A stretch of 64,000 nucleotides of DNA from positions 29,527,079 to 29,591,078 of the forward strand of contig OZ005689.1 in assembly GCA_963930775.1 (NCBI GenBank), read 5' to 3'. The DNA is from Cliona cf. orientalis (taxonomy: Eukaryota; Porifera; Demospongiae; Clionaida; Clionaidae). Shown piece after piece: positions 10,968-23,270 of this stretch. The stretch's first letter is position 1. Every line of letters begins with the position of its first letter. Position numbers and translations under genes: made by a program. The notes below the pieces were generated by a model. That model was not told where the DNA came from, ran no database searches, and worked only from the letters and a program-made list of their open reading frames with translations.

Positions 10968-11707
10968 CAGGAGCGCATAATTGAAAAAAAGGGAAGGGGG
11001 AAGGAGCGTGAAACGACCACGCATTTGATTAAAATCTCAGTTTTTACCCACGCTAGTCGTGTTACTAAATTTAGCACGTTTATTTTAAGACGAAGGCAGA
11101 GAAGCTTGGAGTTTCGACTTGTACAGCCAGATGACAAGGTTTTGAGAGCCTTCCCGTGGATCTGAGATCGTGTCGAAGCTTACCGAAGGTCCAAAGAACA
11201 GACTTGAAGCTTTTTGTGGAGTCTTGAGAGATCGTCTGTAAGTTATTCTAGCCGCGCCGGTTCAGCCATTCGCGTCGATCGGCCAGAAACGATGCTTGAT
11301 CGTTCTTCTAGCATAGCCTCGACCCTTGGCTCCCTTGAAAGAGAGCTTAGAGTCATCAAAGCTACTAGAATTTACCATCAAGCATCGTTTCTGGCCGATC
11401 GACGCGAATGGCTGAACCGGCGCGGCTAGAACAACTTACAGACGATCTCAAGACTCCACAAAAAATTTCAAGTCTGTTCTTTGGACCTTCGGTAAGCTTC
11501 GACACGATCTCAGATCCACGGGAAGGCTCCCAAAGCCTTGTCATCTGGCTGTATAAGTCGAAAATCCAAGCTTCTCTGCCTTCGTCTTAAAATAAACGTG
11601 CTAAATTTAGTAACACGACTAGCGTGGGTAAAAACTGGGATTTTAATCAAATGCGTGGTCGTTTCACGCTCCCTCCCCCTTCCCTTTTTTTCAATTATGC
11701 GCTCCTG
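10968..11707. mobile_element. 740-bp foldback element
   Basis: Two arms of roughly 330 bp are near-perfect inverse copies around a spacer of about 65 bp centred near 11340. The outermost bases are CAGGAGCGCATAATTG and the inverse. gtagtgt flanks both sides (10961-10967, 11708-11714), giving a 7-bp (perhaps 8-bp) target duplication. Short open frames inside are arm artefacts. The very low arm divergence implies a recent origin or gene conversion between arms. Confidence 0.85.
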
Positions 11708-11714
11708 GTAGTGT

Positions 11715-12021
11715 GTATAATAATTATAGTGGCCAGTATATTTTAGAAAACCATAGCACAGTTCCATGATGCCACAAACCAGACTACTGTCCACTATGCA
11801 GCTATTCATACACCCATCAGACTTCTCTGAGTACATGTAGTTTGTTTTTCCATCATAGAGATGTTTGCTGACTGGGCATGTAATTGTGCAATTCCATGTA
11901 AGGTAATTCAGTGGTTTTGTGGTGTTGTACTGAAACAGCTGACTTGCTTGTATTATCCTGAGCATACTATAGAATCATCCAAATTACACTTAGTAGAAAT
12001 GAGGTACATTTGTATGCCCCT
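11715..12021. other. Intergenic DNA
   Basis: No gene seen. The minus-strand frame reaching through this stretch begins in the foldback arm and has no recognisable features. Confidence 0.5.
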
Positions 12022-12333
12022 CAGTGGCGGATCCAGGGGTAGTTTGTTTGGTTCGTTCGAACCCCCCTGACCCCAAGCCTACCTCGAGTAATACTATACC
12101 TTCCTATGAAAAAAATGGAGTGTACCAGTGATTCTTGATGTGAAATTACACTATTTTGGGAGTCTTGGCCTTGTTTATGACAGCTACAATCAGGAAACTC
12201 ACGGGTTCTTTCGTAGTCTTTCTAGCGGCACGGTTCAGCCGTAAGCGCGATCGAAAAGGGGCGTGGCCCATACAAAAGTGGGCGTGGTCGACGAAAAAGA
12301 ACCCCCCTTCTCAATATCCTGCATCCGCCCCTG
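12022..12333. mobile_element. MITE with 5-bp target duplication
   Basis: Ends CAGTGGCGGATCCAGGGG and, inverted, CAGGGGCGGATGCAGG. It is flanked by cccct at 12017-12021 and 12334-12338. 312 bp, no coding capacity. The end sequence and TSD length put it with the elements at 1842, 37290, 38438 and 48988. Confidence 0.8.
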
Positions 12334-12599
12334 CCCCTGTATACAGAGCATGCAATGCTGCTGTTACAAGCCATTCCTTTATTTTCTCCCTTAAAGTTGA
12401 GCCAGGGCATTGTGACATGATACCTTGAATGAGCCTCACTGATACTATTAACAGTGATCCTGCCAATACCCAGCCAAGCACAACTGTCTCCAAACGTCAC
12501 ACAGAGAGGTCAACTAAGCAATAATTGAATCCAGAAACCAGACCAAGTGGGGGTAAAAGCAAAAGTACAATGCATCATGTGGATTGCCCTCTTGGCAAT

Positions 12600-12915
12600 T
12601 AACAATCAAGTGATTCCTGAATGTCAGGTCATAGGGTACAGGTACTGGTTATCAATCTTATCTGTAAGTGACACTGCCAAACCAGTTGACTGATTTTTTT
12701 GCACTACCTTATAAGGAAGTACACAAATGCCATGTCAGCTAACAGGTCTGCTCTGCCATAATATCTAGATGTACATGTATCTCTCCTTGTTGAAGTCAGT
12801 TGCCTGAAGCTCCCACCCTCAGGTGGCGTGATGAGTCGTTGATGGCTTCTGGTTTTCACATTGGAGATATGTTTCTCTCTTGTGTTCTCTATCCCAGTCT
12901 ATACTACATGTATGT
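12600..12915. repeat. Dispersed repeat, inverted copy at 42490-42800
   Basis: Reading 12610-12915 against the reverse strand of 42490-42800 gives long matching blocks (for example aggtcatagggtacaggtac, ggcgtgatgagtcgttgatg). A third, shorter copy lies at about 42110-42190. No coding capacity and no clear ends, so the class is unknown. Confidence 0.65.
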
Positions 12916-12923
12916 TTGTATTA

Positions 12924-15900
12924 ACAGATACTTCCACCAGGATAAGTAGCATGGAGATAACTCTGTGCCTTCAGTCTGTGACTGTTGTGGACTGACAAGC
13001 CACATTCACAGATACTTCCACCGGGATAAGTAGCATGTAGATAGCTCTGTGCCTTCAGTCTGTGGCTGTTGTGGACTGACAAGCCACTTTTGCAAATACT
13101 TCCAAAAGAAAAAGAAGTAGCATGGTGATGGCTCTGTGGCTGCAGTCTGTGACTGTCGTTGACCGACAAGCCACTTTCACAGATACTTCCACCAGGATGA
13201 GTAGCATGGAGATGGCTCTGTGGCTGCAGTCTGTGGCTGTCGTGGACCGGCAAGCTATTTACACAGATACTTCCACTGAAATAAGTAACATGGAGATAGC
13301 TCTGTGCCTTCAGTCTGTAACTGTCGTGGACCGACAAGCCACTTTCACAAGTACTTCCACCACAATAAGTTGCAAGTGAAGTATCTGTAAAAGTGGCTTG
13401 TCAGTCCACGACAGCCACAGACTGCAGCACATAGCTACTTATTCTGGTGGAAGTACCTGTGAAAGTGGCTTGCAGGTCCATGACAGTCACAGACTGAAGA
13501 CACAGAGCTATCTACATGCTACTTATCCTGGTGGAAGTATCCGTGAATGCGGCTTGTTGATCCACGACAGCCACAGACTGAAGGCACAGAGCTACCTCCA
13601 TGCTACTTATATCAGTGGAAGTATCTATAATAGTGGCTTGTCGGTCCACGACAGCCACAGACTGAAGGTACAGAGCTACCTCCATGCTACTTATCCTGGT
13701 GGAAGTACCCGTGAAAGTGGCTTGTCGGTCCACGACAGTCACAGACCGTAGCCCCAGAGCCATTACCATGCTACTTATTCTGGTGAAAGTATTTGTGAAA
13801 GTGCCTTGTCCGTCCACAACCATCAAAAATTGAAGGCGCAGAGCTATCTACATGCTACTTATCTTAGTGGAAGTATCTATAATAGTGGCTTGTCGGTCCA
13901 CGACAGCCATAGACTGAAGGTACAGAGCTACCTCCATGCTACTTATTCTGGTGGAAGTATCTGTGTAAGTGACGTGTCGGTCCACACAGTTACAGACTGC
14001 AGCCACAGAGCCATCACCATGCTACTTATCCTGGTGGAAGTACCTGTAAAAATAGCTTGTCGGTCCATGACAGTCACAGACTGTAGCCCCAGAGCCATTA
14101 CCATGCTACTTATTCTGGTGAAAGTATTTGTGAAAGTGCCTTGTCGGTCCACAACAGTCACAGATTGAAGGCACAGAGCTATCTACATGCTACTTATCTC
14201 AGTGGAAGTATCTGTAAAAGTGGCTTGTCGGTCCACGACAGCCACAGACTGCAGCACAGAGATACTTATTCTGGTGGAACTGAGTATCTGTGAAAGTGGC
14301 TTGTAGGTCCATGACAGCCACAGACTGAAGGCACAGAGTTACCTCCATGCTACTTATTCCAGTGTAAGTATCTGTGTAAGTGGCTTGTCGGTCCACACAG
14401 TTACAGACTGCAGCCAAAGAGCCATCACCATGCTACTTATCCTGGTGGAAGTACCTGTAAGAATGGCTTGTCGGTCCACGACAGTCACAGACCGCACCAT
14501 CACTCGCAACTTATTGTGGTGGAAGTACTTGTGAAAGTGGCTTGTCGGTCCACAACAGCCACAAACTGAAGGTACAGAGCTATCTCAATTCTGCTTATTC
14601 CAGTGGAAGTATCCGTGTAAGTGGCTTCTTGGTCCACACAGGTGTAGACTGCAGCCACAGAGCCATCACCATGCTACTTATCCTAGTGGAAGTACCTGTA
14701 AAAGTGGCTTGTCGGTCCTGAAGGCACAGAGCTATCTCCATGTTACTTATTTCGGTGGAAGTATCTGTGTAAATAGCTTGTCCGTCCAAGACAGCCACAG
14801 ACTGAAGGCACTGAGCTACCTCCATGCAACTTATCTCAGTGGAAGTATCTAAAAAAGTGGCTTGCCGGTCCACGACAGCCACAGACTGCAGCCACATAAC
14901 CATCAGTTGCAACTTATTGTGGTGGAAGTACTTGTGAAAGTGGCTTGTCGAAGTCTTCAGTCTGTGGCTGTCATGGATCGACAAGCCACATTCACAGATA
15001 CTTCCATCAGGATAAGTAGCATGGAGATAGCTCTGTGTCTTTAGTCTGTGACTGTCGTAGACTGACAAGCCACTTTCACAAGTACTTCCACCACAATAAA
15101 CTGCATGGTGATGGCTCTGGGGCTGTAGTCTGTGACTGTCATGGACAGACAAGCCACCTTCATGGGTACTTCCACCAGGATAAGTAGTCTGGTGATGGTT
15201 CTGTGGCTGCAGTCTGTAACTGTGTGGACCGACAAGCCACTTACACAGATACTTCCACCAGAATAAGTAGCATGCAGATAGCTCTGTGCCTTCAGTCTGT
15301 GGCTGTCGTGGACCAAAAAGCCACTTTTACAGATACTTCCACTGAGATAAGTAGCATGGAAGTAGCTCTGTGCCTTCAGTCTGTGGCTGTCGTGGACCGG
15401 CAAGTCACTTCCACAGATACTTCCACCAGAATAAGTAGCTCTGTGCTGCAGTCAGTGTCTTTCTGGAACTGCACACAGATACTTCCACCAGAATAGGTAG
15501 CATGAAGGTAACTCTGTGCCTTCAGTCTGTGGCTGTCATGGACCTGCAAGCCACTTTCACAGATACTTATACCAGAATAAGTAGCTCTGTGCTACAGTCT
15601 GTGTCTTCCTGGACCAACAAGACACTTACACAGATACTTCCACCAGAATAAGTAGCATGGAGATAGCACTGTGCCTTCAGTCTGTGGCTGTTGTGGACTG
15701 ACAAGCCACTTTTACAGATACTTCCACTGAGATAATCCACCCTTTGCCCCTGTCCACGACAGCCACAGACTGAAGGCACAGAGCTACTTATTCTGGTGGA
15801 AGTATTTGTGAAAGTGGCTTGTAGGTCCATGACAGCCACAGACTGAAGGCACAGAGTTACCCCCATGCTACTTATTCTAGTGGAAGTATCTGTGTAAGTG

Positions 15901-16720
15901 GCTTGTCGGTCCACACAGTTACAGACTGCAGCCACAGAACCATCACCATGCTACTTATCCTGGTGGAAGTACCTGTGAAAGTGGCTTGTTGGTCCATAAC
16001 AGTCACAGATTGAAGGAACAGAGCTACTTCCATGCTACTTATCTCAGTGGAAGTACCTGTGAAAATGGCTTGTCGGTCCACGACAGTCACAGACCGCAGC
16101 CACATAACCATCACTTGCAACTTATTGTGGTGGAAGTACTTATGAAAGTGGCTTGTCGGTCCACGACAGTCACAGACTGAAGGTACAGAGCTATCTCCAT
16201 GTTACTTATTTCGGTGGAAGTATCTGTGTAAATAGCTTGCCGGTCCACGACAGCCACAGACTGCAGCCACAGAGCCATCTCCATGCTGCTCATCCTGGTG
16301 GAAGTATCTGTGAAAGTGGCTTGCCGGTCCACGACAGCCACAGAGCCATCACCATGCTACTTATCCTGGTGGAAGTACCTGTGAAAGTGGCTTGTCTGTC
16401 CATGACAGTCACAGACTACAGCCACAGAGCCATCACTGTTGTGGACGGACAAGCCACATTCACAGATACTTCCACCAGGATAAGTAGCATGGTGATGGCT
16501 CTGTGACTGTAGTCTGTAACTGTGTGGACCAACAAGCCACTTACACAGATACTTCCATCAGAATAAGTAGCATGGAGGTAGCTCTGTGCCTTCAGTCTGT
16601 GGCTGTCGTGGAACGATAAGCCACTTACACAGATACTACCACTGAGATAAGTAGCATGGAGGTAGCTCTGTGCCTTCAGTCTGTGGCTGTCGTGGACCAA
16701 CAAGCCACAGACTGATATCC
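12924..16720. repeat. 84-bp satellite array with orientation switches
   Basis: About 45 copies of an 84-bp unit (for example acagata at 12924 and 13008), containing cttccaccaggataagtagc and tctgtggctgtcgtggac. The array reads in the forward sense from 12924 to about 13375, inverted to about 14940, forward to about 15740, inverted to about 16430 and forward to about 16700. Because 84 is a multiple of three, open frames persist across copies in several frames on both strands, giving 28-residue repeats such as SVHDSHRLKAQSYLHATY. I read these as satellite artefacts, not proteins, because both orientations are equally open and there is no start context or codon preference. Confidence 0.9.
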
Positions 16721-18322
16721 GTTTGCCCCGGATATCAATAAGCCATTGAGATATGTACTGATACCAGTGATATGTATGCTCGGCTACACCCATTATGTCT
16801 CGTGACCTCACTAGATTACACCTTGACAAAAAAAAATCTACTTCTTAGTCTACTTTTAGTGCTTGTAATAAACTTCTAGTCTACTAGTAGTCCTTTTAAT
16901 AAACTTCTAATAAACTTCTAGTGCTTCTTATAGTCAAACTTCTATTCTAGTATGAATCCAGACTTGCAACTGTGCTGAAAAGACCAGTAGAACTCTGTGG
17001 TACTACTTTTTGTCTTTAATTCATTATCCGTCAACACTCCTCTGTAGTTAATTTAAATTTCTGCCATAGTGTGTGTAATGCTACGCAATACAGATATCGA
17101 TGGCTATATTCCTCATACTGTAATAGCATCTTTAGCTGAAGTAGCATCTTTATTGCTCAAGACGTGGTACCATGCTCTTGTACTATAGTGAGTATCATGG
17201 CGCAAAGGCCAGTCAGCTGTTTTAAGTACAGCACCACAAATCCTTTGTGCTTCCTTGCGTGGATATGCACAAATGCCAAGTCAGCAAACATGCTACATCT
17301 GTGCTAATGATTTCCTGTTAATCCTGACCTACTAGCAAAGCCTTATCATAATTTATTATTGTGTACACAACACACACTCACACACACACACACAGAGTAA
17401 AGAAGCTAAGCTATGAAGAATGTGACAGTAAATATTTCTTGTGGACTGTGTGTAGCCCTGTGTGAGCATCCTCAAGAGTCTCATATAATGATCACCTATG
17501 CAAAAGCAAAATTCTTTGTGGAATTATAGCATAACTTTGCACCAATTTTGCACAATGCCATTATTGGCATTATATTGTTTATAATAGCAGATTGGTGTAA
17601 AACGATTTAATGAGCAACACCCAATCAACAAGTTCACTGAAAATAGGATAAATTTGAGCATAAATTTTCTCCTGGTGGATTCTACAGTACATTGATCACA
17701 TCCATTGCTGTGCAGTCTAATCTGAGTAGAAAGCACATGCCCAAGTTCATACACATGCACACACATACAAGCTCACATGATTGTATACGTCTCTCTCTCT
17801 CTTTCACACTAGGAACTGAGTGTATTCCTCCATTATTAAAGAGACAGCCACACACTAAGCAGGAAAAAATTGTCCAGAAACCACCAACTACATGCATTGT
17901 GGTATGGGTATGGGTATGGGCACGTGACCGATGACATACTTCATTGTATTACCTGTTACATATCTTATAGCCTCAGGTATACAGGTATACCGGTATCATA
18001 GTTGCAGACATCTGCTGCATGAGAGTAAGTGAAGAATAAGTAGCATGGAGTTAGCTCTGTGGCTGTAGTGGACTGACAAGCCACTTTCACGGATACTTCC
18101 ACCAGAATAAGTAGCATGGAGGTAGTTCTGTGGCGTCATGGACTGACCATAATACAGCATGATTAGCCACCTCCTAGCTCCACCCACTATTTAATTAACT
18201 GTATTGTACTGAACCCCCTTCACTTAAGTGACAGAAAAATTATATATAACATTACATGATCTTAGCTGATGCATAAGTTGTTATAATGTCTAGGGTTGGT
18301 AACCATATAGACTTTTCCTTGT
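16721..18322. other. Intergenic DNA with stray satellite copy
   Basis: No gene. A degenerate 1.5-copy fragment of the 84-bp satellite lies at about 18020-18150, detached from the main array. A short stretch at 17830-17895 (cacacactaagcag... gtccagaaaccacca) is repeated at 47650-47695. A CA repeat lies at 17372-17394. Confidence 0.6.
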
Positions 18323-19677
18323 TTAATCCTTGTTTAATTCTCGAAGTTGCTGATGCAAAATAAATCCAACTGAAGGATTAATTAGTTGATGTAGACCTCT
18401 GTTCAGGGCTTCTGATACAGGTAACTTTGTCGTTCCTCTATAAATTGTGGACTCTGAGGTAATAAAGTCAATAGATACCTTATATACTTCAGCTTCATTC
18501 CGAGTAAAATCAATTAGGAGAGAGTACACAATTACGGATGATATAAGCTTGCCAGTATCTCTAAAATATTGATGCACAATTTCTCCAGCTGCTTTTTCAC
18601 TTCCGGCTAAAGTCTGACCGACTGGATCCCCCTTTTTCGACTTTCCCAATTCTTTTTTGTTTTCTGTGGTGAGTCCATTTGGAATATCTTCATCCGTATC
18701 CGTTCTCATGACTGACCTCAGAATCATGATATCCGGTCTTGATTTTGCATACCTGGTTATTTGCATAATGCTTGAAGCTCCCTCAGTTAGTGCTTTATTT
18801 GCTGTCAAATGCAAATGAAGATCGGGATGTTGACATATAAACTTCATCATTTGGTCTTTGACACTTGAAGAGATGGAATTCTCATCAGGGTCTGTTACAG
18901 TTTCAGACATGAAAGGGGGAGAAGCTGGCTGTAGTGTGGATAGCTGTTTCTTGGCTTCCTCTAGGCTATGAGCTAGTTGCAACAGCTGCTGAATTTGTTT
19001 TTGATATTCAATAAGGTTTTGATAATTTTGTTTTTGATATTCAATAAGGTTTTGATAATTTTTTTTTTGGCACAACTATTACATCCACATCAATAACTAC
19101 GTATGTCATTGACTGAGGCAAAATTTCGTTTGTTTCTGCTTCAAGCAATGCAGGGAAATCCGTACATTTAGCTTCACTTGCGGGGATTGTATGTTCAAAT
19201 TTGTAGAAATAGATTCTACGACGTACCCATTCAAAGTTACCACCGTACTTCGTGGAATGGCACTTACTCGCTTCCACAGCTTTCTTAGCATCTTGTAGAG
19301 TAAAGCGCAATCTTGGACAATTCACATCCACTACATAGTAGTATCCACACTAGAGCAACAAAAGGATTATTCAAATATAATGTGTATATGAATTCCCATA
19401 AAGATGTAACCATGCACAGTAAAAACGTAAGTGTGATAGGGTGTGCAAATAGAGACATTTCAGCGTGCTGCTCACACTAACATCCCTATAGCTATAGGCA
19501 CACTAACATTTTTACAGTGTGTGAGTATCCATGTATGATAGCAATTATGGTGCATACCTCTATCAAGCGTTCGGTGAGAAGTAATGATATCTGGTGTGCT
19601 TCTTCGTGTTGAAAGTTTAATTCTCTTAAACATTTGTAAGTGGTTGAAGTCGCCATACTAGCACCATTAGGAGTATC
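18323..19677 (-). CDS. Hypothetical protein, two clear exons, unknown family
   Basis: Exon 19558-19677 (acceptor ctgtgcag, donor gtatgc) reads DTPNGASMATSTTYKCLREL and ends in LLTERLIE. After a 208-bp intron it joins in phase to 18323-19349, which starts CGYYYVVDVNCPRLRF and includes NFEWVRRRIYFYKFEHT and MTYVVIDVDVIVVPKK. A Q/N-rich coiled-coil-like stretch follows, with a tandem 11-residue repeat (YQNLIEYQKQN), then about 200 residues ending LRELNKD. One run of ten A at about 19061-19070 shifts the frame; nine A would keep it open, so this may be a true break, a slippage-prone site or an assembly error. Earlier exons probably lie upstream. I do not recognise the family. Confidence 0.55.
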
Positions 19678-19795
19678 CTGCACAGAATAAAATAGTAGGT
19701 TAATTTACAGGGGATAGTTCAGTTCATTTCCACTAACAAAAAATGCTATCCTATACATATTGTAGAGATTTCTCAGTTACTCCTGTAGTCATGAA

Positions 19796-20746
19796 ATGAT
19801 GAAGGTTCTCTTTGTAGACAACTTGATCACAAGAAACTCAAGCTGACCCCACCCTTCAGTTTCTTGTACAGTGGAACTTCTCATAACGGACCCTCCCAGG
19901 AGCGACCACCCACTATATAACGGACAACCGCTATGGAACGGATTGAATTTGCCATTGACTTAGTACATTACGAACCTCCGAGGAGCGGACAACCTCTCAA
20001 TTCTCTATAACGGACCGATTGTTCGGACCCGATTGAACATCTCAGTATACTTTTACTTCTAAATAGTGGACGGCCTGGAAGCCACACCCCTTTTAGCGGC
20101 CAGTGACGTAATCATGATAGCCTTCCCCTAGGAGGGGTGCTATCTTGAAGGTGGGTCTGGGGAAAGACTAATGCATCAATGCATGATACAATTCAAGTGT
20201 ATACACAGTACTTCAATAATTGAAGTAGACTCAAATCCAGCTCATATCCTGCTTTCCTGTTGATTCTTTCTCCAGTCACCTCTGCAAGCGCTAACTAGCT
20301 ATATAATAGCTATATCATAATGTGTAGACTATATTATATTGTTTAATACGTAAATTGTCTCCGCTTCTGTAAAGGGACAACCTCCATATAAAGGACAAAA
20401 GGTCTGCTCCCAATGTGTCCGTTATCCGGAAGTTCTACTGTATGTGGCAATCAATAGTCGGGCAGTTCATACCCGCTGTCTTGGTTGAAGCGTGCGTCTT
20501 TGGGTGTCGTACGTATGCTCAGCACCCACCGCACCCGCACAAACGCATGGGGCGCACATTCAGGCATGCGCACAAACAAGAATCAATTAGCTTACTGCAC
20601 TTTGACCCCCCTAGAGAAGCCTATAAATAGAGAGTCCCCACAAGCCTAGCTTCATCTCGCCTTGAGGAGGATTAGAACATCTAATCGAAATGTCGGCAAG
20701 ATAAGTTTCTTGTGATCAAGTTGTCTACAAAGAGAACTTTCATCAT
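19796..20746. mobile_element. TIR element with nested pogo-like MITE
   Basis: The 43-bp arms 19796-19838 and 20704-20746 are inverse copies with one mismatch (gttctctttgtagacaactt inside). The right arm is preceded by a hairpin gattagaacatctaatc followed by gaaatgtcggc. A separate TIR element occupies 19869-20440 within it. The class of the outer element is uncertain. Confidence 0.6.
19869..20440. mobile_element. pogo/Tigger-like MITE with TA duplication
   Basis: Starts CAGTGGAACTTCTCATAACG and ends with the inverse of CAGTAGAACTTCCGGATAACG. TA flanks both sides (19867-19868, 20441-20442). Repeated internal phrases (taacggac, gagcggac) are typical of pogo-group ends. 572 bp, non-coding. A relative lies at 53699-54000. 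Confidence 0.8.
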
Positions 20747-20793
20747 TTTAATGGCTATACATATTATTCAACATGATTAGGCTACCTTCTCAC

Positions 20794-21148
20794 CACATTA
20801 ATATGCTTCAGTTCCCTATCCAACATCAAGTATCCATCTTCAGAAATTTCTTTGCCAATTTGCTTGAAGACCTCTCTCAAACCTATACAAAAAGTGCTCA
20901 GTGAAGGAGTGATGATCTGAAGGTTTGTTGTACAAAACAAAGCTGAGATGTACCACAGCCACCGGACAGCTATCGACCACTGTCTAGTTGATTGTCATTT
21001 CCACCCCCTAGTTCGACTCTGAGCTTCTACCTGGGCAATTAAATCCCCTTTCCCAGCTTGAAATGAGGCACTTACACGATAAGAATGCCATCCTTTCTGT
21101 GCAAAATTAGGGTACAGATAGTTCACCAGCACTCCAAGAATAAATATC
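20794..21148 (-). other. Two possible upstream exons of the 18.3-kb gene
   Basis: 21076-21148 (acceptor ctctgcag, donor gtaagt) would encode IFILGVLVNYLYPNFAQKGW plus HSYR. 20794-20882 (acceptor gtatag, donor gtgaga) would encode LREVFKQIGKEISEDGYLML and more. Both lie on the strand of the hypothetical gene at 18323-19677, but their reading phases do not join directly to each other, so an exon is missing or one of them is wrong. Confidence 0.35.
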
Positions 21149-22022
21149 CTGCAGAGATAGAGGAGAGAGAAGTCAGTACTTTGATTTGCCCCCAAGTGAA
21201 TGGGTGCTTGAGGCTTATCATAAATCAGATCATAACGTGCCCATTTAAGAAGTTGTACTTGCTGCAGTGGTTAACCCTTAATTGCCGAGCGCCTTAGCTA
21301 CAATACAGATCCTAGGCAACTTAACGCTCGCCCACCCGCGAAAAGCAAGTGTGTGACGAGTGCGCAAGTTAGGGTTAGGGTTAGGGTTCTTCTAACCCTA
21401 ACCCTAAACCCTAACCCCTGAGGGTAACTTCGAGTACTCATGAGGCCAGGTTCGAATACTCGCAAGCGTATGCCGTGTGCGAGCGCACTCGAGGTATCCG
21501 GAATGAACGCGAGCACGTGCGCGCGTGCTATTGATCACATGCTGTATTATGATCGTGGACGTAGCTAGCTAGCTAGCTAGCTAGCTACATGCTCGTGTGA
21601 GTTTGTACGCGGACACATTGCATGCTAAAAGCAGATGCAGGTGTGGATTGAAGAAGTGAGCAACTCTTTTGATGCTTGTGGATTCAATTACCATAGGACA
21701 AAAATCAATAACCTATTGCGAGTACTGTCACAGTGCTACAAATCAGGCAACATCAGACACTTACATAGTGTGAGCTGTTGTTGGCTAAGCAGCAAGACTC
21801 ATGAGAAGGTACTAAGCCTCACAGAGGTAGGATTCGGCTTCATGCAATCACAAATATTTTGAGAGTGACAGGAGCAAACTAACAAGTTTCTTGATTTGGC
21901 CATGTGCACAAACTGGATGTAGTAAGCAAGCATGCAGAGCAGTACCAGCTATGAGCATGTGCTATTTACATAATCTGCATCCCTTTGTATCGCACAAAGA
22001 GCTGCTTTAAACAAGGAGGCGG
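21149..22022. other. Intergenic DNA with inverted telomeric motif
   Basis: No gene. Contains (TTAGGG)3 followed within a few bases by (CCCTAA)3-4 in a head-to-head arrangement at about 21367-21417, and a (gcta)n run near 21567-21590. Confidence 0.6.
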
Positions 22023-22031
22023 GGTATAAAA
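22023..22031 (+). promoter_or_regulatory. TATA box
   Basis: ggggtataaaagggc is a strong TATA consensus about 230 bp upstream of the ATG at 22259 of the decayed gene that follows. No start site is known. Confidence 0.45.
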
Positions 22032-22258
22032 GGGCCCGCCCTGGACGGAAGCAATCTTTATTTTACCACATCCGTCACATGAGCCAATATGGCTGTATTA
22101 CAAAAATTCGCGAGTTCACTGCCATGGCGCCAGCTATTTTACACATGATAGACACAGTACAGTACAGTACAGTACAGCGAACCCCATAGCGCGAATAATA
22201 AAGAAAGCGCGAGACACCCCAGAGACACCATTTCGAAGGCACCTGTAAGGGAAAAAAA

Positions 22259-23270
22259 ATGGCTACTTTGAATGAACAGAGAAAGAAGCGCGCGAGACTC
22301 GGATTTAGCTACACGATGGAGCTGAACTTCGCCAGTGAGGATACCAAGAAGGCGTTCTTGTCGAGGGTGGAGAGCGCTAAGCCGAGGCTTGCTCCCAGAG
22401 GCTCACCGCCGCTGGACAGTCGCGAGCTACTTAGCTCTCTATTGGATATGGCTGAAGCCACTCCTAGATCCTCCGCCTGCTACCACGTGCACTAGAGATC
22501 AGTTTCGAAGCCAGGCAGTCCCTACAGGATCTATGGCAATGCTGGAAAACTCAGGTGTGTATTAGATACATATAACTAGCTTAGTCATAAACAACAAACT
22601 AACTGTTGTGCTTAGGATTCTTTGTACCTGGTGATGAAGGCAATGATGAAGCCCAATCATTGTTTGTTTGTGAGCGCAAGACGTTTGAGGATCTTTGCGC
22701 TGGGTTCACATAACCATGTCCGTGCCAAGCTAGTGCACGGAGGATGATCAAGACTGCTCAGGTGTGCATGGCCCATTCAAGTGAACTCACCAAATATTTA
22801 GTTGGTGTTTATGCGTGTATCTCAGAGAGGACATATCCTTCGTGTCGAGTTTCAGTATCGGCAGTGTAAACAGAAGCAGCGGTGGGCCAGTTCACGAACA
22901 CTTGGAGGACGCTATTAACCAGAAGTAAGTTTCCATTACTTTCCCTTCATTATAAGAGGTACTGAAGTATGTTTAGAATCGTGCATTCGTTCAACCATCA
23001 GTTGTTCACTTACCTTCCCTAACGTATTCATTTTGGTTCTACAACCTTCAAGATAAGAATGGACCTTGCTATTATAGATTGGGTATTCATTTTATTGTGT
23101 TCATAAATGTTGACCCTCATCCTACCTCCACCCCCCCTCCCCCAAACGTAGAATGAGAATGTACAAAGAGCCAGTACAAGTGAGCGTTTTGTTCGGGATA
23201 TGAGGAGACCCAACCGAAGAACTCCCATGAAGGTGCTAGTCAAGAAGACTTTCTGGTGATATCTGAAGGA
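22259..23270 (+). pseudogene. Decayed multi-exon gene of a transposon-associated family
   Basis: ATG at 22259 follows a TATA box. Exon 1 reads MATLNEQRKKRARLGFSYTM, then a helix-rich stretch (NFASEDTKKAFLSRVESAK, DSRELLSSLLDMAE). The frame is shifted near 22470 but continues in another frame to a donor at about 22554. The next exon (about 22616-22710) reads FVCERKTFEDLC and runs into a TAA. A third (about 22827-22925) reads GHILRVEFQYRQCKQKQRWA and SSRTLGGRY, then a stop where one missing base would account for the break. The pattern (N-terminal helix block, C-rich block, RWASS.LGG block) resembles the N-terminal part of a protein family I have met in many animal genomes, often tied to mobile elements. 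The C-terminal part is absent here. Confidence 0.5.

Noticed and set aside
12924-16720. CRISPR-like regular repeat
   Set aside because: Units are contiguous with no unique spacers and the genome is eukaryotic.
12921-16829. Many overlapping open frames encoding 28-residue repeats
   Set aside because: They follow from an 84-bp (28-codon) satellite and are open on both strands; orientation switches cut them arbitrarily.
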